Of a DNA stretch of 64,000 nt, positions 26,157 through 35,621 are shown piece after piece. The notes under the pieces were generated by a model. That model had not been told where the DNA came from. It ran no database searches and was given only the letters and a program-made list of their open reading frames with translations. The translations under genes and the position numbers were made by a program. Origin of the DNA: Saccharicrinis sp963677345. Its GTDB lineage: Bacteria > Bacteroidota > Bacteroidia > Bacteroidales > Marinilabiliaceae. Within the stretch, counting starts at the first letter, position 1. Each line of letters begins with the position of its first letter. The stretch lies in contig CAXXLC010000018.1 in NCBI GenBank assembly GCA_963677345.2, positions 1 through 64,000 on the forward strand. Reading direction: 5' to 3'.

Positions 26157-27174
26157 TTAATAATATGCCTGACTGCCAGTTGTGCTGGTACCTGTAATAA
26201 CAATACTTCCTTTACCTTCTTTTAAAGACTTTTTCTTTGATTTACCCATTGCTCTCAGGAATGAGTTTTCTGATTTTAAAACAAATGCCAAATCGGTTTT
26301 TGTATTCATTTGAACTTTGATATTACCCTCAGTTGTGGTAAAAGAAGAAGATTCAGTAAATTTTAATCCTGGTTCCTGTTAAATCACCTGTAGAAGCTTG
26401 AACATTGTAAGCTCCTTCTGATTGAAAAATCTTTTGATTTCCTTCAAAGGTTCTTGTTGTAATATTTCCTTTAGCTAAAGATAGCTTAATATCTCCACTA
26501 GTTGCTTTTAATGATATATTACCTTCTATGTTTTCGAGTTCCTGATTACCTGCCCCACCATCAGTTTTTAGATCCCCCTTTAATTGGTTAATCGTAAAGT
26601 TTCCTTTATTGGAGCTTAGGTTAAATTTGCCGTTTGCATTATTTAGGAGCATCATTCCTGTTTTAGATTTTGCAACTAAAGTTCCTTCGAATTGATTTAC
26701 GATAAAATCACCAGCAGGAGAATCACCGTTAATGTTTCCTTTGGCATCGGTGATTTTAATGTGTCCTGATTTAGATTGAATATCCAGGTTGCTTACAGTT
26801 AGTGATTCTACTTCTACTTTTCCTGATTGCGATTCAATTTGAATTACCAGGTTATCAGGAATTTTAAGGTCTATTTCGCCCCAGTGTGAAGTCCAACCAG
26901 AAGGTTTCTGAACGTTAATAACAAGTTTACCATTGGATGTATCAGATGTAATTTTATATTGATCTTTGTTTTGGTCAGATTTTATAACTCCATCAAATTG
27001 AACCTCATTATTACTGCTTCCTGATAGCTTTACAATACAAAAGTCGGCTTTAACCATAATGCTATCTATCTTATTGAAAGAATTATGGATTTCTGTTGCA
27101 ATGTCTTGAGCTACAGAAAGTGGAGTGTAAAGAATACTAAAGACTAAAATAAAAAAAAGTAAAGGTTTATTCAT
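26157..27174 (-). CDS. secreted DUF4097-type beta-repeat protein, C-terminus frameshifted
   Basis: A secreted protein (signal peptide MNKPLLFFILVFSILYTPLSVAQ) made of short parallel-beta repeats of the DUF4097/auto-transporter adhesin-head type: units like VEVESLTVSNLDIQSKSGH and GNISLKATSGDIKLSLAKGN recur every ~20 residues. The first frame ends at 26353, but a further ~67 residues of the same repeat style (FTTTEGNIKVQMNTKTDLAF, ending GTSTTGSQAYY) follow in another frame to a TAA at 26157. Removing one base from the AAAATTT tract (26358-26364) fuses them. It is either a sequencing error or a recent C-terminal truncation. Function unknown; likely a cell-surface or periplasmic protein. Confidence 0.8.
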
Positions 27175-27328
27175 TTTTAAAATACGATTGATTAATAATT
27201 AAAAAGATACTATTTATCAACTTTATTACGGCAGGTGTTTTTTTTAGTTTCAAGTTTTACTTTATTTGTATTAGTAAGATGTAAGAATAAAATGCTTATT
27301 TTTACCATACATCAAATTTTATTTCATA

Positions 27329-28264
27329 GTGGATTTTAACAACCTCAAAGTTTTATTTGTCTACAGTAGTCAAGGTATTTTTGCTCGTAAGCATTTAGTT
27401 ACAACCCAAGGTACATCACTTGAAAAGATCGGTGTTCGTGTAGAGTATTATGATATTTCAGGTAAAGGGGTTCTTACCTATGCAAGACATATTGCTCCAT
27501 TACGACGATACGTTAAAGAACGAAATTTCGATATAGTGCATGCTCAGTTTGGTTATTCAGGTTTTACTTGTGCATTTGCCGGGAGTAAGCCACTTGTGGT
27601 CTCTTTGATGGGAACCGACTATCGCTTAGAAAAGGCAACTTCTCTTCTGACGAGGGTTTTTGCAAGGTCATTTTGGGATTTTACTATAGTGAAATCGCAA
27701 AAAATGTACAATAACCTTAAAATTAAAAAATCTAAGGTTGTTCCTAATGGAATTGATTTTGCCAGGTTTAATACCATTGATAGAGAGATTGCAAGGCGAC
27801 AAGTTGGATTTCATGCCTCTGCACATATTTTGTGGGTTTCAGATCCCAAAAAGAAAGAAAAGAATTTTGACTTAGCCCGTGAAGCTTTAGGGCATATTAA
27901 AACTGAAGATGTAGAACTTACCGTTGTGAATAATGTAGAGCTTGATCAGGTTCCTTTTTATTATTATGCAGCAGATGTATTGCTTGTTACATCTAAATGG
28001 GAAGGTTCTCCTAATGTTGTAAAAGAGGCCATGGCTTGTTCTTTGCCCATTGTTTCTACAGATGTGGGTGATGTTATAGATATTACCAAGGATGTTGATG
28101 GGTGTTTTATTACTGAATCTGATCCTGAGTCTGTTGCTCAAGCTGTTGATACTGCCTTGATGTTTGGAAAAAGAACTAACGGTCGTGAAAAAGTTAAGTA
28201 TCTTGATGTAACTTATATCTCAGAAAGATTATTAGATATTTATCGTAACGTTTTGCGTAAATAG
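27329..28264 (+). CDS. GT4-family glycosyltransferase
   Basis: A 311-residue GT-B transferase. The donor-binding C-terminal half shows FYYYAADVLLVTSKWEGSPN and VVKEAMACSLPIVSTDVGD, the E-x7-E region of GT4 enzymes, and VVPNGIDFARF marks the start of that domain. The N-terminal half is short, so the whole is smaller than usual but not truncated. Initiation is at a GTG (27329), since a stop lies immediately upstream and no early ATG exists. It precedes a UDP-sugar dehydrogenase by 150 bases, suggesting extracellular polysaccharide or glycan synthesis. Confidence 0.85.
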   Translation: MDFNNLKVLFVYSSQGIFARKHLVTTQGTSLEKIGVRVEYYDISGKGVLTYARHIAPLRRYVKERNFDIVHAQFGYSGFTCAFAGSKPLVVSLMGTDYRLEKATSLLTRVFARSFWDFTIVKSQKMYNNLKIKKSKVVPNGIDFARFNTIDREIARRQVGFHASAHILWVSDPKKKEKNFDLAREALGHIKTEDVELTVVNNVELDQVPFYYYAADVLLVTSKWEGSPNVVKEAMACSLPIVSTDVGDVIDITKDVDGCFITESDPESVAQAVDTALMFGKRTNGREKVKYLDVTYISERLLDIYRNVLRK

Positions 28265-28414
28265 GTGTGTTATGCCTTATTTTAATTTTGTAATGGTAAC
28301 GCAGGTTCTGTTAATCTATAGTAATTGTTTATTTATCAAACAAATAGTGAGGGTGTAAGAATTTTAATCAATTAATATTAAAATTACATTCTGATTAACC
28401 TATATAAATATACT

Positions 28415-29704
28415 ATGTTAAAACATCTATTAGCTAAAGAAACCAAACTATCAGTAATTGGATTAGGATATGTAGGCTTGCCAATTGCTCTTGAATTTGC
28501 CCGTAAAATGAAAGTTGTAGGGTTTGATATAAAACCTGACAGGGTTGAATTAATGAAAAAATCCATAGATCCCAGTAATGAATTAGACTCAAGTGCTTTT
28601 GATGGATGCGATATTGATTTTACATATAATATTGAGGATTTAAAAGAAGCTACTTTTCATGTTGTAGCAGTTCCAACTCCTATTAACTCTCATAATTTGC
28701 CCGATCTTACTCCATTGTTGGGAGCTACATCCACAGTAGGTAAGGTTTTAAAGAAAGGAGATGTTGTTGTTTTTGAATCAACCGTTTACCCCGGGTGTAC
28801 TGAAGAAGATTGTGTTCCAATACTCGAAAAAGAATCAGGTTTGAAATTCGGAATTGACTTTAAGGTTGGGTACTCACCAGAAAGAATTAATCCTGGCGAT
28901 AAAGAACATACATTAACTAAAATCTTAAAGATAGTATCAGGTAATGATCAGGAAGCTTTGGGTATCGTTGCTGAAGTTTATGAGTCTATTATTCAGGCAG
29001 GTATTTATAAAGCTAGTTCTATTAAAGTGGCCGAGGCTGCAAAGATCATTGAAAATACCCAAAGAGATGTCAATATTGCCTTAATGAATGAATTATCCTT
29101 AATCTTTAACAGGCTTAATATTAATACTTATGAAGTTCTTGAAGCAGCAGGTACAAAATGGAACTTTTTAAAATTCTTTCCCGGACTTGTTGGGGGGCAT
29201 TGTATAGGAGTTGATCCTTATTACTTAACTTATAAAGCCAATGCCCTAGGTTATCATACTAAGATAATTGATGGTGGGCGAGTTATAAATGATTCAATGG
29301 GTAGCTATGTTGCAGAAACGACTATTAAAAAATTAATTAAACTCGGGCATAAGGTTAATGGAGCCAGAGTTTTAATTATGGGAGCTACTTTTAAGGAAAA
29401 TGTTAGTGATATCAGGAACTCAAAAGTTGCAGATGTATATCATGAGTTAATTTCTTTTAGCGCAGATGTGGATGTTGTTGATCCTTATGCGAGTTCAAAA
29501 GAACTTCTGGAAGAATACGGTTATGGTTTAATTTCAGAGATAACAGAAAAATATGAAGCTGTTATACTTGCTGTGAACCATAAAGAATATATTAATCTTG
29601 ATGAAGAATATTTTAAAAGCATCACCCAGCCTAATGCTCTTATTGTTGATTTAAAGGGTACGATCAGAAATAAAATAAGTCAAATGAATTATTGGAGTTT
29701 ATAA
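28415..29704 (+). CDS. nucleotide-sugar dehydrogenase (UDP-N-acetylhexosamine 6-dehydrogenase type)
   Basis: A 429-residue enzyme oxidising a UDP-sugar at C6 to a uronic acid. The Rossmann motif is VIGLGYVGLPIALEFA (14-29), the catalytic cysteine is in GGHCIGVDPYYL (Cys263), and the C-terminal UDP-binding domain has MGATFKENVSDIRNSKV. The FDIKPDRVELM and VAVPTPINSHNLPDL blocks resemble WbpO/TviB-type enzymes acting on UDP-GlcNAc or UDP-GalNAc rather than UDP-glucose dehydrogenases. It follows a GT4 gene and ends in a terminator. Confidence 0.88.
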   Translation: MLKHLLAKETKLSVIGLGYVGLPIALEFARKMKVVGFDIKPDRVELMKKSIDPSNELDSSAFDGCDIDFTYNIEDLKEATFHVVAVPTPINSHNLPDLTPLLGATSTVGKVLKKGDVVVFESTVYPGCTEEDCVPILEKESGLKFGIDFKVGYSPERINPGDKEHTLTKILKIVSGNDQEALGIVAEVYESIIQAGIYKASSIKVAEAAKIIENTQRDVNIALMNELSLIFNRLNINTYEVLEAAGTKWNFLKFFPGLVGGHCIGVDPYYLTYKANALGYHTKIIDGGRVINDSMGSYVAETTIKKLIKLGHKVNGARVLIMGATFKENVSDIRNSKVADVYHELISFSADVDVVDPYASSKELLEEYGYGLISEITEKYEAVILAVNHKEYINLDEEYFKSITQPNALIVDLKGTIRNKISQMNYWSL

Positions 29705-29726
29705 TAATAAACATCTTAACATTGTT

Positions 29727-29756
29727 AAAGCCCGGTATTTTGAATGTCGGGCTTTT
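29727..29756 (+). terminator. rho-independent terminator after the UDP-sugar dehydrogenase
   Basis: AAAGCCCG (29727-29734) pairs perfectly with CGGGCTTT (29748-29755), followed by T and AT-rich sequence, 22 bases past the stop codon. Confidence 0.85.
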
Positions 29757-30011
29757 ATAATTTATTAATCATTATATTACAACATATGTAGTTTTATTAT
29801 GTGATGATAAAATACCTAATAGTAGTGATTGGGTTATAATACTTCTTTCAATAGTTTTGCGCCTTAAATATTTTTATACCAGTAACGAGTCAAGAGGATC
29901 ATGAGATCTACTAAGTCAAAGAATTCTCACGCATTGCCTGTTCCGATGCATCGGAAAGGATGTTTGTTTTTGGCGAGTTTCATATGGCAATTGAATATAA
30001 ATTTTAGTCGC
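29757..30011. other. intergenic region with a 16-bp perfect palindrome
   Basis: No gene is supported here. A reading frame from 29901 joins the FMN-binding gene, but its first 37 codons look non-coding. TTCCGATGCATCGGAA at 29941-29956 is a perfect palindrome with no loop. It could be an operator or a restriction/repeat element. Confidence 0.5.
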
Positions 30012-30542
30012 ATGAAAATAATTTTTCTTACAGTATTCGTTCTGCTTTGTATGCTTTCTAAGTCTCAGGATATAGATTATAATCATAAATCCATCTCAAA
30101 GGAATTACAACGTCTTTGGAGCTATGAAGGACATAAAGAGGAGATGATGCTTTTGAATTCAGAAAGTATGTTTGATGGTAAATATTTTAGTCTTCATGGT
30201 GTGGGATATATTTATGTGGGCAGAGTGAAAAGTTGTAGAGTAGGGGGTTGTTCATTCGAACATGAGTCTAATGGACCCAGGGAATATTTTGATTATTTAA
30301 TCTGCTTTGATAAAATAGGAACGGTTCAGGATGTAAAAGTATTTAATTATGCCGCAACACATGGGCAGGAAGTTTCTTCAAAGGGTTGGTTAAAGCAGTT
30401 TAAAGGATTTACTTCGCAACAAGTATTAGAAGTAGGCAAGAATATTGACTCAATTTCGGGTGCAACAATTTCTGTTTATGCTATTACTGACGATATTCAA
30501 TTAAAAACCCAATTTTTGATAAAAAAACTGGCGAAAAACTGA
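30012..30542 (+). CDS. secreted FMN-binding domain protein
   Basis: A 176-residue protein with signal peptide MKIIFLTVFVLLCMLSKSQ; the ATG at 30012 is chosen because an upstream frame from 29901 would place 37 unlikely residues before it. The C-terminal GKNIDSISGATISVYAITDD carries the S-G-A-T motif (149-152) of NqrC/RnfG-type FMN_bind domains, in which Thr152 is the usual site of covalent FMN attachment. SCRVGGCSFEHES in the middle has two cysteines. It probably acts as a small periplasmic flavoprotein in electron transfer; no Nqr/Rnf genes, ApbE or redox partner are next to it. Confidence 0.82.
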   Translation: MKIIFLTVFVLLCMLSKSQDIDYNHKSISKELQRLWSYEGHKEEMMLLNSESMFDGKYFSLHGVGYIYVGRVKSCRVGGCSFEHESNGPREYFDYLICFDKIGTVQDVKVFNYAATHGQEVSSKGWLKQFKGFTSQQVLEVGKNIDSISGATISVYAITDDIQLKTQFLIKKLAKN

Positions 30543-30723
30543 TTTTTTAAGGGTGAAACATGAGAATTCGTCTTTTTTTTTGATGATTTTGTCAAAAAAC
30601 AATCGATTTTATCTAATCTTAACGATTTATTAGGAACAAAAGCTTTCTTTTTCTCGTTAATAAATATAGCTTTATAGAAAGAAATTTTAGCTGTGATTTA
30701 TTAACCATTTAAAGTAAAATAAA

Positions 30724-30921
30724 ATGAGCAAAGAGAAAGACAAAATTAGAATTGGAATTGAAGAGAAGATCATCTCTTTTGTAAACGAGGAGCAACCAGT
30801 TTACATTGGTGAAATATTTAAGGGACTAAGAATCTCCCCAACAAGAGGGATGAATTATGTAATTTCATTGATTAATCAAGGTAAATTAAATTATGGAACC
30901 AATAATCAGGTGCTCATCTAG
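30724..30921 (+). CDS. small winged-helix-like protein of unknown function
   Basis: A 65-residue basic/acidic protein. IEEKIISFVNEEQPVYIGEI and FKGLRISPTRGMNYVISLI read as helices with a final short beta stretch (KLNYGTNNQVLI), a layout suggesting a winged-helix DNA-binding or related small fold. I do not recognise the family. It has its own upstream region of about 180 bases and an excellent terminator after the stop, so it is expressed as a separate unit. Confidence 0.65.
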   Translation: MSKEKDKIRIGIEEKIISFVNEEQPVYIGEIFKGLRISPTRGMNYVISLINQGKLNYGTNNQVLI

Positions 30922-30968
30922 CGGTAGGGATTTTAAGGAGAAAAATATCCTGCAGATAGCGCATAAAT

Positions 30969-31006
30969 AGCTTCTCATTTGTTTAAGACAATGAGAAGCT
31001 TTTTTT
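30969..31006 (+). terminator. strong terminator after the 65-aa gene
   Basis: AGCTTCTCATT (30969-30979) pairs perfectly with AATGAGAAGCT (30990-31000), followed by T6-7. A textbook rho-independent terminator. Confidence 0.93.
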
Positions 31007-31038
31007 ATGTTTAAAAATTTGTTTGTTGAGTGTGGACT

Positions 31039-31734
31039 TTAATCTCTGGAACCCAGGTAAATCATAACATAATATAGTAAGGTTACCAGTGCTGATAGTG
31101 CAGCAACCACATAGGTGTAAGCTGCCCATTTTAGAGCGTCAGTAGCTTTATCGTGAATACTTCCTGTAGCTACACCACTATTATTTAACCATACTAGTGC
31201 TCTTTTGGTTGCATTTATTTCTACTGGTAATGTAATAAATGCAAATAATGTAAAAATGGCATAACAAGCAATCACAATTTGTAAACCTAGTGTATAAGGT
31301 AAAATACCTGGTAGCATAAACCCACCAAACATCATAACGATAAAAATAACGTTAAGTACTTTTGAGCTAATGTTTTGTATTGGTACTAATGCCGAGCGCA
31401 TTTCTAAAGGAGCATATCCAACAGCATGCTGAACTGCATGGCCACATTCATGAGCAGCAACAGCTGCAGATGCAACGCTTTGACCATTATAGACTTCAGG
31501 ACTAAGATTTACAGTTTTATTTGAAGGATTGTAATGATCTGTTAATTGTCCCGGAACAGAAACGATGTTTACATCATAAATACCATTGTCGCGTAGCATT
31601 TTTTCTGCGACATCTCTACCTGACATACCATAATTTAAAGGAATTTTTGAGTATGCTTTGAATTTTGATTTTAATGTTGAGCTCACCATCCAGCTCACTA
31701 GCATAAAACCTAAGAAAATAATTAATAAGCCCAT
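31039..31734 (-). CDS. membrane zinc metallopeptidase, YugP-type
   Basis: A 231-residue membrane protein with HECGH (95-99) in VAAHECGHAVQHAVGY, the zinc site of the neutral zinc metallopeptidase family (Zn_peptidase_2). Helices flank it: LLIIFLGFMLVSWMVSS at the N-terminus and IVMMFGGFMLPGILPYTLG and two more at the end. YGMSGRDVAEKMLRDNGI and DHYNPSNKTVNLSPEVY are family blocks. Substrate unknown. It lies downstream of the large sensor protein on the same strand with 66 bases between. Confidence 0.9.
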   Translation of the reverse strand: MGLLIIFLGFMLVSWMVSSTLKSKFKAYSKIPLNYGMSGRDVAEKMLRDNGIYDVNIVSVPGQLTDHYNPSNKTVNLSPEVYNGQSVASAAVAAHECGHAVQHAVGYAPLEMRSALVPIQNISSKVLNVIFIVMMFGGFMLPGILPYTLGLQIVIACYAIFTLFAFITLPVEINATKRALVWLNNSGVATGSIHDKATDALKWAAYTYVVAALSALVTLLYYVMIYLGSRD

Positions 31735-31799
31735 ATTAAATAAATTTTAAAAACTTCAGAAATTGATTCAAAAACTTTGCCACAAAAGAAATAACGTAA

Positions 31800-34700
31800 C
31801 TATGACATAGGGAATTCAATAATAAATGATGCTCCTAAACCATAAATACTTTCGCATCTTATCGAACCATTCATTATCGACAGATATTTATTTACAATAT
31901 ATAGTCCTAAACCAGATGAGCTTTGCTCTTGTTCACTGTTTTTATTAAAATAGCTGTATTTTTCAAATATTTTTCTTTTCTCCTCTTCAGTTAAGCCAGG
32001 GCCTTCATCACGTATTTCGATTCTTAAATGTTGATTGTGTTCACTGATAATTACTCTGACAAATTTGTCTTTAGGAGAATATTTAATGGCATTTGAAACA
32101 AGGTTTTCAATAATTCTGAGGAATAAGTTTAAGTCAAGAATTGCCTCTGTTTCTTTACCGTTTATTGTTAGTGTAATGTTTTTTTGTTCAGCTTCAGTTT
32201 TAAGAATGTTAACAGCACTTTCAATGGCTTCTTTTACATGAATTTTTGATGGATTATAATCATATAAACTTCGATCAATATTATGCACTTCTAATACATT
32301 GCTTACAACTTTATTCTGGTGTTTTAGAGATTGGTATATCTTAGATAAGAATTTTTTTTGTTCAGAGGTACAGTTATTAGCTAGATCAATAAATTCAGAA
32401 ATTTCACTAATGGATTTATTTAATGGTTGTTGAATTTCTTTTGCAAATAATGAAAGTAATTGATTTATTTCATAGTTAGCATCGGCTAATTCTTGTTTTT
32501 CTGTATTTAGTAAGTCTCTTTCTCCTAAGATAATTTCATGTTCGGTTTTTAAAGTTTGCTGTTCATTTACTAAGTTCTGATATTTTAATGCATTACCGAT
32601 AGCTATAGATGCGTAGTTGGCTATGTTCTGCATAAAGTTTAAATGATATGGTGTGTAAGCGTTTTTCTTTAAGCTCTGAACCGAAATAATGCCAATTACT
32701 TTTTGTGATGTTCTTAATGGAATGTAGATGACTGATTCAGATTCCGCACCTGTAGGTACAGGTCTTATTTCTTTAATGTATTTTTTATAATCGTCATAAA
32801 AGTTATTTATAAATACCTCACTATTATTAGTAAAAGCATATGTGGCTAACCTTTCTTTATCTTCTAAAAGATATCTTGTAAACGGTTGTCGTTCATTGTT
32901 GAGTATAGAATATACAAAGTCTAAAGATTTAGTTTCCTTATTATAAATTGCAATATTGTAAATATCTGTACTCATTACTTTTGATACGGATTCGTATAGT
33001 ATCTCACTGATCTTATCAACAGACAAATTGGCAGTGATTAACTGTCCTATTTGGGTTAATCGTTCCAGGTTACTATTAGAGGTTTGAAGTGAGGCTGATT
33101 GCAATTGTAATTGTGATTTTTGCTCTTTTAGTTCTTTGTTTCTTTTTTCAATTTCGAATTGTTGTTTTTGAATTTCAACCTTTTTTATGGCTAACCTGGA
33201 TTCTAAGTCTTGCTTTAATATTTTTTCTTTTATAAATATCTGACGAACAATAAGGAATATTAAACTAAGAATAAATAATAATGCTATTGCTTTAATCCAG
33301 TTATATTGATACCAGGCCGGAACAATTTCAAAACTATAAGTTGCTCCTTCGTTATTCCAAACGCCATCGTTATTACATGCAATTACTTTAAATGTATATT
33401 TACCCGGAGTTAAAGATGGATATATAGCGTTATTAATATAATTTTCAGGAGACCATTCTTTTTCTATGGGTTCAAGCTTCCACTTGTATTTAATTTTTTC
33501 AGGGACTGTATAGCATAATGCATCAAAAACAAATCCGATATGATTATTTGTATGATTTAGTTCTAAATTTACTGGAAGTCTAAACCACGTTGAAATAGAA
33601 TCATAATTATATAAATTATCTTCATTTGACCATTCTGGATTTTTAAAGTTTAAAAGAATTTTTTTTACATAAACCGGGGGTTCTAAATAATTTGTATTTT
33701 CCTCTTCAGGGTTGTATCTCATGGCCCCTTTTATCGTTCCAAACCAAATTCTTCCCTCGTTATCTAAAAGGTTGCAACCACCGTTGTTTTCAATACCTAT
33801 AAAACCATCATCTTTGTCAAAGTTTTGGATACTGGTAATACTCCCATCTGCTCCAATATTAATTTTATCAACACCATTTTGCGTACCAGCCCATATGTTG
33901 CCTTCAGCATCAGCAATTACAGAATAAATATTCTCTGATGTTATGCCATTTGAAGTATTATAATAGTGAAACTTATTTCCATCAAACTGATTTAGTCCTC
34001 CAGTAAAAGTAGCAAACCAGATATTGCCAACCTTGTCTTCTGCAGCTTGTAAAATCCAGGAAGCATTTAAAACGTTTTTATCAGAGTAGTGAGTAAATTT
34101 GTCATTTTCAAATAAAAAGATCCCTTTAGTTGTTGAAATCCACATTCTTTTGTGTGAATCTATAAAGATGTTGTTTATGTAGTTTGAGTTTAACCTGGAA
34201 TTTGTTGGCGTGTACCATTTTTTCTCGCCGTTTGTATATTTTAGTAAGCCATTGCCATAAACGGCAAACCAAATGGTTTCCTTAACTTTTAGGATGTCAG
34301 TTACAGGTGATTTGCAATCTATTCCGTATTTGGATGGGGCGTCTTTAATTAAGTTTCCATCGTATTCAAACAGTCCCCCTGTAGTCCCTATTAAAAAATT
34401 ACCATTGGCTAATTCAATCATTTTTCGGGTTTGTCCTATTATGCATTTACTATCAGTTTTTAGGACTGTGATTTTCTTTCCATCGTATTTTGATATTAAA
34501 TTGCCATCATCGCCAAAGTAAAAGTTTCCTTTACTATCCTCAAAGATAGATCTGATGATATCTCCACTTAGCCCACTTTCTTTATTGAACGATATAAAGC
34601 GATCTCCTCCGTATTTAAGTACGCCTGAACCACTGGATCCTAGCCACATATTTCCTTCCCTGTCTTCACAAAAGCTTGTGATCAATTTGGCATTTAGGCC

Positions 34701-35588
34701 ATTTTGCTTGTTGTAGATCTTGTAGGTATCATCTTTAAATTTAATAATACCTTGCGAAGCCACAGAAATCCAGATAGCTCCCTGTCTATCTTCGTAAACT
34801 CTGAATATTCTTTGTAGTTGAATACTGTTGGGCCATTTTATTTCTTCAACTTCTCCATTGAAATTATACCGTTTTAGTTTCATTTGGTCAGGTCTATCCA
34901 TTTCAATTGCCCAAACATTACGATATTTATCTTGAATAATCGGGATGGTTATTCTGTTGGAAATATCCTCATTTCCTATAGAACTGACCTTTTTTACTTT
35001 ATTTGAATCTACAGAATAAAGACCATTAGATGTGGAAACATATAAAGAATGAACACCTTCTTTGCATACAAAGAAGATTTTGTTTTGTTTTGATAATTCC
35101 GGGTATTTTTTAGTGTAGTCAGTAACCTTATCGTCATTAATTCTTATAAGTTTTCTTATGCCGGAAACTTCTCTGGCTACAACCCATATTGAACCATCAA
35201 TCGTTTCTAAAAACTGAACTCTGTCCTGGTAAAGTGCAGTGTCTGATTTTATTATATATTGATAAGTTTTTCCATTGTATTTCGTAATGCCCTTTTGATT
35301 TGCAATCCAAAGGTTATAATTGTTATCGCTATATAGACCAATAATGAGGTTTTCAAGTAGTCCGTTTTTTTTGGTGAGTATTTCAAAATCTGTTCCGTTG
35401 AATTTACATAATCCACCTCCGTTAGTACCTAACCATAAGTATCCATATTCGTCTTCAACGATATCATTAACCTCCGATTGTGGTAGTCCCTCTTCTAATG
35501 AATACTGTCTGAAATAATGATGCTGAGCATTCAAAACTGCAGGGGTAACAGATAAAATAAGGGCAATGTATATTAAAACCTTTTGCAT
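31800..35588 (-). CDS. two-component sensor with Reg_prop propeller, GAF and HATPase, phospho-His replaced by Lys
   Basis: A 1262-residue sensor. After a signal peptide come many Reg_prop beta-propeller motifs (e.g. EDEYGYLWLGTNGGGLCKFNG, in 20-odd-residue units), a Y_Y_Y domain (LTPGKYTFKVIACNNDGVWN), a transmembrane helix near residue 780 (AIALLFILSLIFLIVRQIFI), a coiled coil, a GAF domain and an HATPase_c domain with N (NLVSNAIKYSP), G1 (DEGPGL) and G2 (SSGLGLYIV) boxes. The H box reads FAKEIQQPL (1048-1056), where F-S-H-E-L-R-T-P-L is usual, so Lys1050 replaces the phospho-accepting His. No response regulator or DNA-binding domain is attached. Propeller sensors in this phylum often sense polysaccharides, but no polysaccharide-utilisation locus is adjacent. 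Confidence 0.87.
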   Translation of the reverse strand: MQKVLIYIALILSVTPAVLNAQHHYFRQYSLEEGLPQSEVNDIVEDEYGYLWLGTNGGGLCKFNGTDFEILTKKNGLLENLIIGLYSDNNYNLWIANQKGITKYNGKTYQYIIKSDTALYQDRVQFLETIDGSIWVVAREVSGIRKLIRINDDKVTDYTKKYPELSKQNKIFFVCKEGVHSLYVSTSNGLYSVDSNKVKKVSSIGNEDISNRITIPIIQDKYRNVWAIEMDRPDQMKLKRYNFNGEVEEIKWPNSIQLQRIFRVYEDRQGAIWISVASQGIIKFKDDTYKIYNKQNGLNAKLITSFCEDREGNMWLGSSGSGVLKYGGDRFISFNKESGLSGDIIRSIFEDSKGNFYFGDDGNLISKYDGKKITVLKTDSKCIIGQTRKMIELANGNFLIGTTGGLFEYDGNLIKDAPSKYGIDCKSPVTDILKVKETIWFAVYGNGLLKYTNGEKKWYTPTNSRLNSNYINNIFIDSHKRMWISTTKGIFLFENDKFTHYSDKNVLNASWILQAAEDKVGNIWFATFTGGLNQFDGNKFHYYNTSNGITSENIYSVIADAEGNIWAGTQNGVDKINIGADGSITSIQNFDKDDGFIGIENNGGCNLLDNEGRIWFGTIKGAMRYNPEEENTNYLEPPVYVKKILLNFKNPEWSNEDNLYNYDSISTWFRLPVNLELNHTNNHIGFVFDALCYTVPEKIKYKWKLEPIEKEWSPENYINNAIYPSLTPGKYTFKVIACNNDGVWNNEGATYSFEIVPAWYQYNWIKAIALLFILSLIFLIVRQIFIKEKILKQDLESRLAIKKVEIQKQQFEIEKRNKELKEQKSQLQLQSASLQTSNSNLERLTQIGQLITANLSVDKISEILYESVSKVMSTDIYNIAIYNKETKSLDFVYSILNNERQPFTRYLLEDKERLATYAFTNNSEVFINNFYDDYKKYIKEIRPVPTGAESESVIYIPLRTSQKVIGIISVQSLKKNAYTPYHLNFMQNIANYASIAIGNALKYQNLVNEQQTLKTEHEIILGERDLLNTEKQELADANYEINQLLSLFAKEIQQPLNKSISEISEFIDLANNCTSEQKKFLSKIYQSLKHQNKVVSNVLEVHNIDRSLYDYNPSKIHVKEAIESAVNILKTEAEQKNITLTINGKETEAILDLNLFLRIIENLVSNAIKYSPKDKFVRVIISEHNQHLRIEIRDEGPGLTEEEKRKIFEKYSYFNKNSEQEQSSSGLGLYIVNKYLSIMNGSIRCESIYGLGASFIIEFPMS

Positions 35589-35621
35589 ATGGTACTATTA
35601 TTATTTTATGAGCAAATCCTT

